A DNA stretch of 64,000 nucleotides from Gluconacetobacter johannae. Lineage in GTDB: Bacteria > Pseudomonadota > Alphaproteobacteria > Acetobacterales > Acetobacteraceae. The stretch is taken from the NCBI RefSeq assembly GCF_014174305.1, contig NZ_JABEQH010000010.1, positions 78,938 through 142,937 on the forward strand, in the 5' to 3' direction. The position numbers and the translations under genes were made by a program. The notes beneath the pieces are model-generated. The model was not told the DNA's origin, did no database searches, and was given only the letters and a program-made list of their open reading frames with translations. The first letter of the stretch is position 1. Each line of letters opens with the position of its first letter. Positions 8,299 to 15,919 of the stretch are shown here, piece after piece.

Positions 8299-9573
8299 CT
8301 ACCCCGCCTCGGCGTGACGCCGGTGCCACAGGGAGCAGGCCAGCATCCCGGTAATGCCCATCATCATGACACCGACCATCGGCAGCACCGTATCCATCGG
8401 CAGGCAGCCCAGCAGCACGCCGCTGAGCGAGCCTACCGTGAACTGCGTGGTGCCCATCAGGGCCGAGGCGCTGCCGGCGTGGTGCCCATGCCGGGTGAAC
8501 GCCAGCACCGTGGCGTTGGGATTGACGAAGCCCAGCGACCCGGTGACCAGGCCAATCATCACGCAGACCAGCGCCGGATGGGCCGGCCCCGCCAGTCCCG
8601 CGATCGCCAGGGCCAGGAAGGTCGTCCCGGCCAGGGTGGAGAAGCAGACCCCCCGCATCAGCAGCACATGCAGCGGCACCAGATGCACCAGCCGGGCGTT
8701 GATCTGCGCCCCGGTGATGAAAAGGGCGGCGTTCACGCCGAAGAACACGCCGAACTGGCCGGGCGTGAACCCCAGGATATGCTCGAAGACGATCGGCGCG
8801 CTGGCCAGGTAGCCGAACATCACGAAGGACGAGCACCCCAGCAGCAGCGCCGCCGACAGGAACATCGGCTCGCGCGCGATGGCGACGTAGCGCCACAGCA
8901 CGTTGGAGACCGACAGCGGAATCCGCTTCTCGCGCGGCATGGTGTCCGGCAGCGTCCAGGCGACGGCGATCACGCCCAGCACGCCGTAGAGGACGGCGAT
9001 CCAGAAGATCCAGCGCCAGTGGCCGAACGACAGGACGAGGCTGCCCAGGCTGGGGGCCAGGATCGGCATCAGGCCGAAGACCAGGGTCAGTTGCGACATG
9101 ATGCGCGCGCCCTGCACGCCGGTGGCGATGTCGCGCACGATGGCGCGCGGCACCACGACCCCCGCCGATCCGCCCAGGGCCGCGAGGAACCGCCACAGGC
9201 AGAACAGGCGATAGTCGTGCGACATGGCGCAGCCCGCCGAGGCGATGCTGAACACCAGCAACCCGCCGATCAGCGGCACGCGCCGTCCCAGCCGGTCGGA
9301 AATCGGCCCCTGCGAGAACTGCCCCACCGCCAGCCCCGCCAGCCACGCCGCCAGGGTGATCTGCGCCGACCCCGGCCCGCCCCCCAGGTCGCGGTCGATC
9401 GCCGGAAAGGCGGGCAGGTACATGTCGGTGGCCAGCGGCCCGATCGCCGTCACCAGCCCCAGCAGGACGACATGCCACATCGGCAGGGCGCCGACGGGAA
9501 TGCGGTGACGATAGGCCAGCGAGGTAGTGGTGGACGACATGGGCGGCGCCGTGAACCCGACAGGAAGGGGCAT
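8299..9573 (-). CDS. Bcr/CflA-type MFS drug efflux transporter
   Basis: 424 residues with twelve predicted membrane segments. The TDMYLPAFP sequence after the first membrane span and the SQGPISDRLGRR loop between spans 2 and 3 are typical of the Bcr/CflA subfamily of proton-driven multidrug exporters. The ATG at 9573 is preceded by AGGA at suitable spacing; a start at 9540 is possible but has no obvious ribosome site. It follows the VC0807-type gene on the same strand and both are likely under the TetR-type regulator encoded divergently. Confidence 0.9.
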   Translation of the reverse strand: MPLPVGFTAPPMSSTTTSLAYRHRIPVGALPMWHVVLLGLVTAIGPLATDMYLPAFPAIDRDLGGGPGSAQITLAAWLAGLAVGQFSQGPISDRLGRRVPLIGGLLVFSIASAGCAMSHDYRLFCLWRFLAALGGSAGVVVPRAIVRDIATGVQGARIMSQLTLVFGLMPILAPSLGSLVLSFGHWRWIFWIAVLYGVLGVIAVAWTLPDTMPREKRIPLSVSNVLWRYVAIAREPMFLSAALLLGCSSFVMFGYLASAPIVFEHILGFTPGQFGVFFGVNAALFITGAQINARLVHLVPLHVLLMRGVCFSTLAGTTFLALAIAGLAGPAHPALVCVMIGLVTGSLGFVNPNATVLAFTRHGHHAGSASALMGTTQFTVGSLSGVLLGCLPMDTVLPMVGVMMMGITGMLACSLWHRRHAEAG

Positions 9574-9657
9574 CGTATGTCCTGCTTTCCCGCCCGCCTG
9601 TCCATGCCATTCTGCGGCCCCGCCCCCCGCCGTGGGCATGGCTGCCACGCCCGGCGT

Positions 9658-10320
9658 TCAGGTGCGGGCGGCCATCCGCCTGCCGGTCCGGATGCTCCAG
9701 GGCACCAGCACGACCGGAATGACGATCCACAGCACATGCATCGCCCCCAGCAGCACCGGGTTGGGCCACCACAGCACCACCGTCAGCCGCGCCGCGGCCT
9801 CGCCCAGCAATATCGCCGCCCAGGCCAGGGTCAGCAGCCGCATGAAGCGGCGAAAGGGCGGAAAGGCCCACCGGCCCTCGAACGCCGCCATCCGCTCGGG
9901 CGTCGTCCCTACCGTGGCCCGCGCCAGGTCATAGACCAGCGGGCGCCGCCGCAGCAGCGAGCCCAGGAAGACCAGCCCGATCGCCCCCGTCACCAGCGAG
10001 GATTGCGCCAGCACCAGGCCGGGCGTCGTGAACCACAGCGCGCAGGCCGCCCCCGCCAGCGTCGCCGCCAGGGCCAGCAGCGTCATCGCATCCAGGCGGC
10101 GCCGGCGCAGCACCCCCGCCAGCATCACCAGCAGCATCGCGCCCGACGCCGCCAGGCTGGCGGTCAGCGCGCCATAGCCCAGACGGCCCGCCCCGGTCAC
10201 GATGCCCCACGGCAGCATGACGTTCAGCGCGATTTCCCGCGCCAGTCCGCCGGTTGTCAGGCTGATGCCCGGCAAGGCGGCGGATGGGGCGGAAACAGGG
10301 GTCGGGTCCTGCACGATCAT
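9658..10320 (-). CDS. VC0807-type integral membrane protein
   Basis: 220 residues with about five to six hydrophobic helices. The layout (LNVMLPWGIVTGAGRLGYG early, a RRRPLVYDLAR loop in the middle, then FRRFMRLLTLAWAAILLGEAAARL) fits the VC0807/DUF3159-like family, whose biochemical function is unknown. It is first gene after the palindromic operator at 10378 and precedes the MFS exporter by 84 bp, so it probably belongs to the same regulated unit. Confidence 0.7.
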   Translation of the reverse strand: MIVQDPTPVSAPSAALPGISLTTGGLAREIALNVMLPWGIVTGAGRLGYGALTASLAASGAMLLVMLAGVLRRRRLDAMTLLALAATLAGAACALWFTTPGLVLAQSSLVTGAIGLVFLGSLLRRRPLVYDLARATVGTTPERMAAFEGRWAFPPFRRFMRLLTLAWAAILLGEAAARLTVVLWWPNPVLLGAMHVLWIVIPVVLVPWSIRTGRRMAART

Positions 10321-10377
10321 GGAATGCCCTTTCGCGATACCCGTCCGGTGGCGGGGTGACGGGACGATTCCACATCA

Positions 10378-10396
10378 ATCTTTACATTGTAAAGAT
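10378..10396. promoter_or_regulatory. Palindromic operator for TetR-type regulator
   Basis: The sequence ATCTTTACATTGTAAAGAT is a perfect 9+1+9 inverted repeat in an AT-rich patch between the divergent tetR and VC0807-type genes. Size and placement are those of a TetR dimer operator. It likely overlaps both promoters, giving autoregulation and control of the efflux pair. Confidence 0.75.
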
Positions 10397-10422
10397 AAAA
10401 GATCCGGGCTAGGCTGGCCGCC

Positions 10423-11052
10423 ATGTCCAGACCCCCCTATCACCACGGCAATCTGCGCGCGGCCGTGCTGGAGGCCGCCGAGCGCCTGCTGGACCAGGGC
10501 GGGCCGTCCGCCCTGTCGCTGCGCGCCATCGCGCGGGAAGCCGGGGTATCCGCGACCGCCCCGGCCCATCATTTCGGCGATCTGTCCGGCCTGCTGAGCG
10601 ATCTGGCGGCCATCGGCTTCCAGCGCCTGGTCGAGACGATGCGCCGCGCCGCGACCGACCCCGCGCCCCGCGCGCCGGTCCACGCCTATGTCCGCTTCGC
10701 GCAGGACAATCCGGGGCTGTATACGCTGATGTTCCGGTCCGACCGGCTGGATTACCGCCGGGAGTCGCTGGCCGCCGCGTCGCAGGCCTCGTGGGCGGTG
10801 CTGCTGCGCTCGGTCGGGTCGGAGGCGCGGATGCCGGCCGAATCCGATCTGGCGACCCTGGGCCAGGTCACCTTTCGCTGGTCGCTGCTGCATGGCTTCT
10901 GCACCCTGCTGCTGGACGGGCAGCTTCGGCCCCTGCTGGCCAATCCCGCCTGCAACGGCGACCCGCATGTGCTGCTGGACGTGATGGTCCCGCCGCCCGC
11001 GCCGGTCAGGCCGGGACCGGTTCCGATACCGACGCGCCCGCCATCGCCATGA
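10423..11052 (+). CDS. TetR/AcrR family transcriptional regulator
   Basis: 209 residues. The N-terminal helix-turn-helix reads YHHGNLRAAVLEAAERLL, then LSLRAIAREAGVS, then APAHHFGD, the classical TetR DNA-binding domain; the C-terminal half is a TetR_C-like ligand-binding domain. It is divergent from the VC0807/MFS pair with the operator between them, so these are its probable targets; the ligand is unknown. Its 3' end overlaps the converging oxidoreductase gene by 47 bp. Confidence 0.9.
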   Translation: MSRPPYHHGNLRAAVLEAAERLLDQGGPSALSLRAIAREAGVSATAPAHHFGDLSGLLSDLAAIGFQRLVETMRRAATDPAPRAPVHAYVRFAQDNPGLYTLMFRSDRLDYRRESLAAASQASWAVLLRSVGSEARMPAESDLATLGQVTFRWSLLHGFCTLLLDGQLRPLLANPACNGDPHVLLDVMVPPPAPVRPGPVPIPTRPPSP

Positions 11053-13315
11053 CCCGCACCGGGATCGACTTCGCCGCCGGGGTGCCGCTGATCTCGTCGA
11101 AATGGTCCAGCGGCAGCAGGGGATTGAGTTCGGGGTAATAGCCCGCCACCGACCCGCGCGGCAGGGAATAGGGCAGCGCGCACAGATCGGCCACCCGCCG
11201 CACCACGCCGTCGTCCGACAGGGTTTCCACCACCACCAGGGCTTCGGGGGCGATGGCGCGATCACGCATGTCGTCCGCGTTCATCAGCAGCACCATGCGG
11301 GTGTCGTACACCCCGCGATAGCGGTCGGTATTGCTGTAGATGGTGGTGTTGTACTGGTCGTGCGAACGCACCGTGGCCAGGCGCAACATGGCGGGGTCGG
11401 CCACCGGCGGGTCCATCGCCAGCCCGGCGAACGGCAGGAAATTGGCCTTGCCCGTCGGGGTCCGCCATTCGCGATGGCGCGGCGGGTTGTACAGGTGGAA
11501 GCCCTTGGGTTCGCGGATGCGGTCGTTGAAGCCCGCGAAATCGGGATAGACCTCGGCGATCTTGTCGCGGATCAGGTTGTAATCGTCGATATAGGTCCCC
11601 CACGGCACCACGCTGTCGGGCAGCGTCGCCTTCGCCATCCGGCAGACGATCTCGATTTCCGACAGCAGGTGGGGGCTGGCGGGTTCCAGCACCCCGCGCG
11701 ACGCGCCGACATTGGACATCGCATCCTCGATCGTCACGAATTGCGGGCCGCTGGCCTGCGTATCGATTTCCGACCGGGCGATCACCGGCAGGATCAGCGC
11801 CTGCCGCCCATGGACCAGATGCCCGCGATTCAGCTTGGTCGCGATGCCCACCGTCAGGTCCAGCCCCGCCATCGCCCGGTAGGCGATGGGCGTGTCGGGG
11901 ATGGCGTGGATGAAATTGCCGCCCATGCCGATGAAGACGCGCGCGCGCCCGTCGATCATCGCCTTCACGGACTCGACGACATGATGGCCGTGCTCGCTCG
12001 GCGGGGTGAAGCCGAAGGCGGCCTGCAAGCGGGCCAGATAGGCGGCGGTGGGCTTTTCGTCGATGCCCACGGTCCGGTCGCCCTGGACGTTGGAATGGCC
12101 GCGCACCGGGCAGATCCCGGCCCCCTTCTTGCCGAAATTCCCCTTCATCATCAGAAGGTTGGCAATCTGCTGGATGGCGCGTGCGCCCTGCCGGTGCTGG
12201 GTGATGCCCATGCCGTAGCAGATGATGCTGGCGTTCGCGCGGGCATAGATGGCCGCAATACGGCGGATCTGCGCTTCCTCCAGCCCCGATACGGCGACGA
12301 TGTCGGCCCAACCGGTCGCCCGCGCGTCCTGCGCCACCTCGTCGAAACCATGGGTGTGGGTGGCGATGAAATCGGCGTCCAGCACGCGCGGCGCGCCGGC
12401 CGCCCGGGCCGCGTCGTCCAGTTCCAGCAGCGTCTTCATCATGCCCTTGATGACGGCGATGTCGCCGCCGATCCGGACCTGGCAGAATTCGCTGGCGATC
12501 TCGGTGGAGCCGAAAGTGGCCATCTTCACCGGGTCCTGCGGCTCGGTGAAGCGCATCAGCGCGCGTTCGGGCATGGGGTTGATGACGACGATCGGCACCC
12601 CGCGCTTGCGGGCGTGAACCAGCTCGCTCATCATCCGGGGGCTGTTGGTACCGGTATTCTGGCCGATGATGAAGATCGCCTCGGTGCTGGCGAAATCGCT
12701 GATGACCACCGTGCCCTTGCCGATGCCGATGGACGGCGGCAGGCCCCGGCTGGACGGTTCGTGGCACATGTTCGAGCAGTCGGGGAAATTGTTGGTCCCG
12801 AATTCCCGCACGAACACCGAATAGAGGAACGCGGCCTCGTTCGACGTGCGGCCCGACGTATAGAATTCCGCCTGGTCGGGGTGGTCCAGCGCCCGCAGCG
12901 CATCGCCGATCAGCGCGAACGCCGCATCCCACGAACAGGGCACGTAATGGTCGGTGGCCGCGTCATAGCGCATCGGCTCGGTCAGGCGGCCCTGTTCTTC
13001 CAGCCAGTAATCGCTGCGCCCCATCAGGTCGGTGACGGTGTGGGCGGCGAAGAAGTCACGCCCGATCCGCCGCTTCGTGGCCTCCACCGCCAGCGCCTTG
13101 GCCCCGTTCTCGCAGAATTCCAGCGTCTTTTCCCGGTCGGGGTTGGGCCAGGCGCAACTGGGGCATTTGAACCCGTCGGGATGGTTCATCGACAGCAGCG
13201 CGCGCGAGCCGGTGGTAATCACGCTCTGCTCCAGCAGGGCCTTGGCCGTGGCCTTCGCCGCCCCCCATCCGCCGGCGGGATGGGTATAGGGCCGGAACTT
13301 CACCTGTTCGGACAT
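11006..13315 (-). CDS. FdhF/YdeP family molybdopterin oxidoreductase
   Basis: 769 residues. The MNHPDGFKCPSCAWPNP opening, the CHEPSSRGL loop and IGQNTGTN motif identify the FdhF/YdeP branch of the DMSO reductase superfamily, with a bis-MGD molybdenum cofactor. Unlike respiratory formate dehydrogenases it has no adjacent beta or gamma subunit gene. YdeP of E. coli is tied to acid resistance, but its substrate is not established. The fdhD maturation gene lies 21 bp upstream in the same direction. Acidic growth would suit an acetic-acid bacterium, but this is inference. Confidence 0.9.
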   Translation of the reverse strand: MSEQVKFRPYTHPAGGWGAAKATAKALLEQSVITTGSRALLSMNHPDGFKCPSCAWPNPDREKTLEFCENGAKALAVEATKRRIGRDFFAAHTVTDLMGRSDYWLEEQGRLTEPMRYDAATDHYVPCSWDAAFALIGDALRALDHPDQAEFYTSGRTSNEAAFLYSVFVREFGTNNFPDCSNMCHEPSSRGLPPSIGIGKGTVVISDFASTEAIFIIGQNTGTNSPRMMSELVHARKRGVPIVVINPMPERALMRFTEPQDPVKMATFGSTEIASEFCQVRIGGDIAVIKGMMKTLLELDDAARAAGAPRVLDADFIATHTHGFDEVAQDARATGWADIVAVSGLEEAQIRRIAAIYARANASIICYGMGITQHRQGARAIQQIANLLMMKGNFGKKGAGICPVRGHSNVQGDRTVGIDEKPTAAYLARLQAAFGFTPPSEHGHHVVESVKAMIDGRARVFIGMGGNFIHAIPDTPIAYRAMAGLDLTVGIATKLNRGHLVHGRQALILPVIARSEIDTQASGPQFVTIEDAMSNVGASRGVLEPASPHLLSEIEIVCRMAKATLPDSVVPWGTYIDDYNLIRDKIAEVYPDFAGFNDRIREPKGFHLYNPPRHREWRTPTGKANFLPFAGLAMDPPVADPAMLRLATVRSHDQYNTTIYSNTDRYRGVYDTRMVLLMNADDMRDRAIAPEALVVVETLSDDGVVRRVADLCALPYSLPRGSVAGYYPELNPLLPLDHFDEISGTPAAKSIPVRVMAMAGASVSEPVPA

Positions 13316-13336
13316 GCTGCCTCGCCGGGGTCATCG

Positions 13337-14155
13337 TCAGCCGGCCGTGTCGATCCGGCCAGGATGGGTGAATATCATCTGCGCGTCGCGTCGCGCCAGC
13401 GCAACCAGCGTCAGCCCGGCCTCCTGCGCCATGTCGACCGCGCGGACAGTGGGCGCGGAAATCGCGACAAGGGCCGGAATCCCGGCCATCGCCGCCTTCT
13501 GCACCATCTCGTACGAACACCGGCTTGTGATGAGGCAGAACCCGTTCGCGAAACCGCCTTCCAGCGTGTCGCCTCCCAGCCCGGCGCCAATCAGCTTGTC
13601 CAGCGCGTTGTGGCGGCCGACGTCCTCGCGCACCAGTCGCAGCGCGCCGTCCACGTCCGACCATGCCGCGCCGTGGACCATATGCACCACCGCGTTCAGC
13701 ACCTGCCGCCCCGCCAGGGCGTCCAGCGCGCGGCGGATCGCCGACAGCGCCAGGCGCGGCCCGGCCGCCACGCGCGGCGGGGCCGGGTCCAGCGCCGCCA
13801 GGTCCTCGACCCCGCAGACGCCGCACCCGGTGCGGCCGGTCACGCGCCGGCGCCGCGCCAGCAGGCGCGCGAAATCCTCGCCGGGGATCCGCAGCCCGAT
13901 CTCCACCCCGCGCGGCCCGACATCGACCCGCAGGTCGCGGATCGCGGCGGCCGAGGACACGATCCCCTCGGTCAGCGAGAAACCGATGGCGAAATCCTGA
14001 AAATCGGCGGGGGTCGCCATCATCACCGCGTGCGGCACGCCGTTGTAGGCCAGCGCCACCGGCACCTCCTCGGCCAGCGCCAGCGCGCGGTCCCCGGCCC
14101 CGTCCGGCCCCAGCCATCGGGCGACATGCCGCCGCCAGCACCCGTCGGTGCTCAT
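13337..14155 (-). CDS. fdhD: Formate dehydrogenase sulfurtransferase FdhD
   Basis: 272 residues. The GCGVCGVE sequence carries the CxxC pair that transfers sulfur from IscS to the molybdenum cofactor of formate dehydrogenases, and REDVGRHNALDKLIG plus SRCSYEMVQKAA are the other conserved blocks. It is the first gene of an fdhD-fdhF unit and probably matures the oxidoreductase encoded 21 bp downstream. Confidence 0.95.
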   Translation of the reverse strand: MSTDGCWRRHVARWLGPDGAGDRALALAEEVPVALAYNGVPHAVMMATPADFQDFAIGFSLTEGIVSSAAAIRDLRVDVGPRGVEIGLRIPGEDFARLLARRRRVTGRTGCGVCGVEDLAALDPAPPRVAAGPRLALSAIRRALDALAGRQVLNAVVHMVHGAAWSDVDGALRLVREDVGRHNALDKLIGAGLGGDTLEGGFANGFCLITSRCSYEMVQKAAMAGIPALVAISAPTVRAVDMAQEAGLTLVALARRDAQMIFTHPGRIDTAG

Positions 14156-14238
14156 GCGCGCGGGGCGTGGCGGTTGGATTGGCGGCCGGGACCCGCTATG
14201 TCAGCGCACATGATCGTCACCCTGCAAAGGTCAGCCCG

Positions 14239-14475
14239 ATGAGTGATACTCCCCCAGACCGCCTGTCCGCCAACCCCGAAAGCCCGTTTCACGACGCGGC
14301 CCTGCTGGAACGCGGGATCGGCGTCCGCTTCAAGGGCATCGAGAAGACGAATGTCGAGGAATATTGCATCAGCGAGGGCTGGGTCCGCCTGGCGGTCGGC
14401 AAGACGACCGACCGGCGCGGCAATCCCATGACCATGAAGCTGCAAGGCCCGGTCGAGGTCTGGTTCAAGGCCTGA
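14239..14475 (+). CDS. DUF3297 family protein
   Basis: 78 residues, the usual length for this small soluble family. PESPFHD and FKGIEKTNVEEYCISEGWVRL are conserved features of DUF3297 proteins, which are sometimes labelled glutathione peroxidase without good support. The ATG at 14239 follows AAAGG at 14226-14230. It lies about 100 bp upstream of sqr on the same strand, divergent from fdhD. Function unknown. Confidence 0.85.
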   Translation: MSDTPPDRLSANPESPFHDAALLERGIGVRFKGIEKTNVEEYCISEGWVRLAVGKTTDRRGNPMTMKLQGPVEVWFKA

Positions 14476-14579
14476 CCTGTATCAAGGACCGGGCCGCCCC
14501 GGGCTGTAGTCTGCCCCTGAAAGCAGCCGACCCCGCGCGGGTCCCGGTCCCCAACGATCTCAATCAAGGAGCGTGTCCC

Positions 14580-15836
14580 ATGGTTTCGACTCAGCCGGAT
14601 ATCCCGGACACCGACCGCTTTACGGTCGTCATCGTCGGCGGCGGGGCGGCGGGCATCACCGTCGCGTCGCAGTTGAAGCGCAAGCGGCCCAACCTGTCGA
14701 TCGCGATCATCGACCCCGCCACCACCCATGCCTACCAGCCCGGCTGGACACTGGTGGGCGCGGGCGTGATGAAGCTGAAGGACACGCTGCGGCAGGAAGG
14801 CGGGCTGATCCCCAAGGGCGTGCGCTGGCTGCGCGCCGCCGTCGCGTCCTTCACGCCCGAGGAAAACACCGTCACCCTGGCCGATGGACGGCGGATCGCC
14901 TATCGCCGCCTGATCGTCTGCCCCGGCCTGCAGCTCGACTGGTCGAAGATCGCCGGGCTGGAGGAAACGCTGGGCCGCAACGGGGTATGCAGCAATTATT
15001 CCCGCGAGTCGGTCGAATATACCTGGTCGTGCATCCAGTCGCTGTCGGGCGGGACCGCCCTGTTCACCCAGCCGGCGATGCCGATCAAATGCGCCGGCGC
15101 CCCGCAGAAGATCGTCTATCTGGCCTCGGACCACTGGCGCAAGAGCGGCGTGCTCAACCGCATGAAGGTCGAGTTCTGCCTGGCGGGGGACGCCCTGTTC
15201 GGCGTGAAATACTTCGTGCCGTCGCTGCAGGACGCGATCGACTATTACGGTGTCGATCTGCATTACAAACATAACCTGGTCGCGGTGGACGGGCCGAACC
15301 GCACGGCGACCTTCGCCGTCACCGGCCCGGACGGCAGCAGCACCACCGTCACCCGCAGCTTCGACATGCTGCACGTCACCCCGCCGCAGAGCGCCCCGGA
15401 TTTCGTCAAGGCCAGCCCGCTGGCCAATGGCGGCGGCTGGCTGGACGTCGATCCCGCGACGCTGCGCCACGTGCGCTTCGACACCGTGTTCGGCCTGGGC
15501 GACGTGGCCGGCACCACCAATGCCAAGACCGCCGCCGCCGTCCGCGCGCAGGCCCCGGTGGTGGTGGCGAACGTGCTGGCGTCGCTGGACGGACGGCCGC
15601 TGGACAAGACCTATGACGGGTATGGCGCCTGCCCGCTGACGGTGTCCTACGGGCGGGTGGTGCTGGCGGAATTCCTGTATGGCGGCGTGCCCGCCCCCAG
15701 CTTCCATTACGACCAGCGCAAGCCCAGCCGCTTCGCCTGGTTCCTCAAGACCCAGGTCTTCCCCCGGCTGTACTGGAACATGATGCTGCCCGGCCGCGAC
15801 GTGAGCGTGCCGCACAAGCCGCTCGACATCGGCTGA
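14580..15836 (+). CDS. sqr: Sulfide:quinone oxidoreductase (type II-like)
   Basis: 418 residues. The FAD-binding loop VVIVGGGAAGITVAS is N-terminal; the redox cysteines appear in MPIKCAGAPQK and YDGYGACPLT, the same sequence settings as in the mitochondrial-type SQR. The enzyme oxidises sulfide at the membrane and passes electrons to quinone; the type II group is often a detoxifying system. AAGGAG at 14567-14572 sets the ATG at 14580. A repeat element with strong hairpins follows the stop and may end transcription. Confidence 0.9.
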   Translation: MVSTQPDIPDTDRFTVVIVGGGAAGITVASQLKRKRPNLSIAIIDPATTHAYQPGWTLVGAGVMKLKDTLRQEGGLIPKGVRWLRAAVASFTPEENTVTLADGRRIAYRRLIVCPGLQLDWSKIAGLEETLGRNGVCSNYSRESVEYTWSCIQSLSGGTALFTQPAMPIKCAGAPQKIVYLASDHWRKSGVLNRMKVEFCLAGDALFGVKYFVPSLQDAIDYYGVDLHYKHNLVAVDGPNRTATFAVTGPDGSSTTVTRSFDMLHVTPPQSAPDFVKASPLANGGGWLDVDPATLRHVRFDTVFGLGDVAGTTNAKTAAAVRAQAPVVVANVLASLDGRPLDKTYDGYGACPLTVSYGRVVLAEFLYGGVPAPSFHYDQRKPSRFAWFLKTQVFPRLYWNMMLPGRDVSVPHKPLDIG

Positions 15837-15844
15837 CGGGCCAG

Positions 15845-15912
15845 GGAAGGTCGGGCGCTGCCCGAACCCGGCAAGGGCCTCGGCCCTTGCCTCCCGTTCG
15901 TTTTATAAAGCC
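15845..15912 (+). repeat. Dispersed palindromic intergenic repeat, copy A
   Basis: Two hairpins in tandem: TCGGGC-GCT-GCCCGA at 15851-15865, then a 10-bp arm GGCAAGGGCC (15870-15879), centre TC, and GGCCCTTGCC (15882-15891), followed by TTTTATAAAG. The same order recurs at 18678, 45401 and, inverted, at 23640. Here it sits between the converging sqr and hpnN genes, where it could act as a bidirectional terminator. Confidence 0.75.
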
Positions 15913-15919
15913 CGAGGCC

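Noticed and set aside
14553..14568. FNR-like box upstream of sqr
   Set aside because: Only one half (ATCAA) is good; the other (ACGAT) deviates in two positions.
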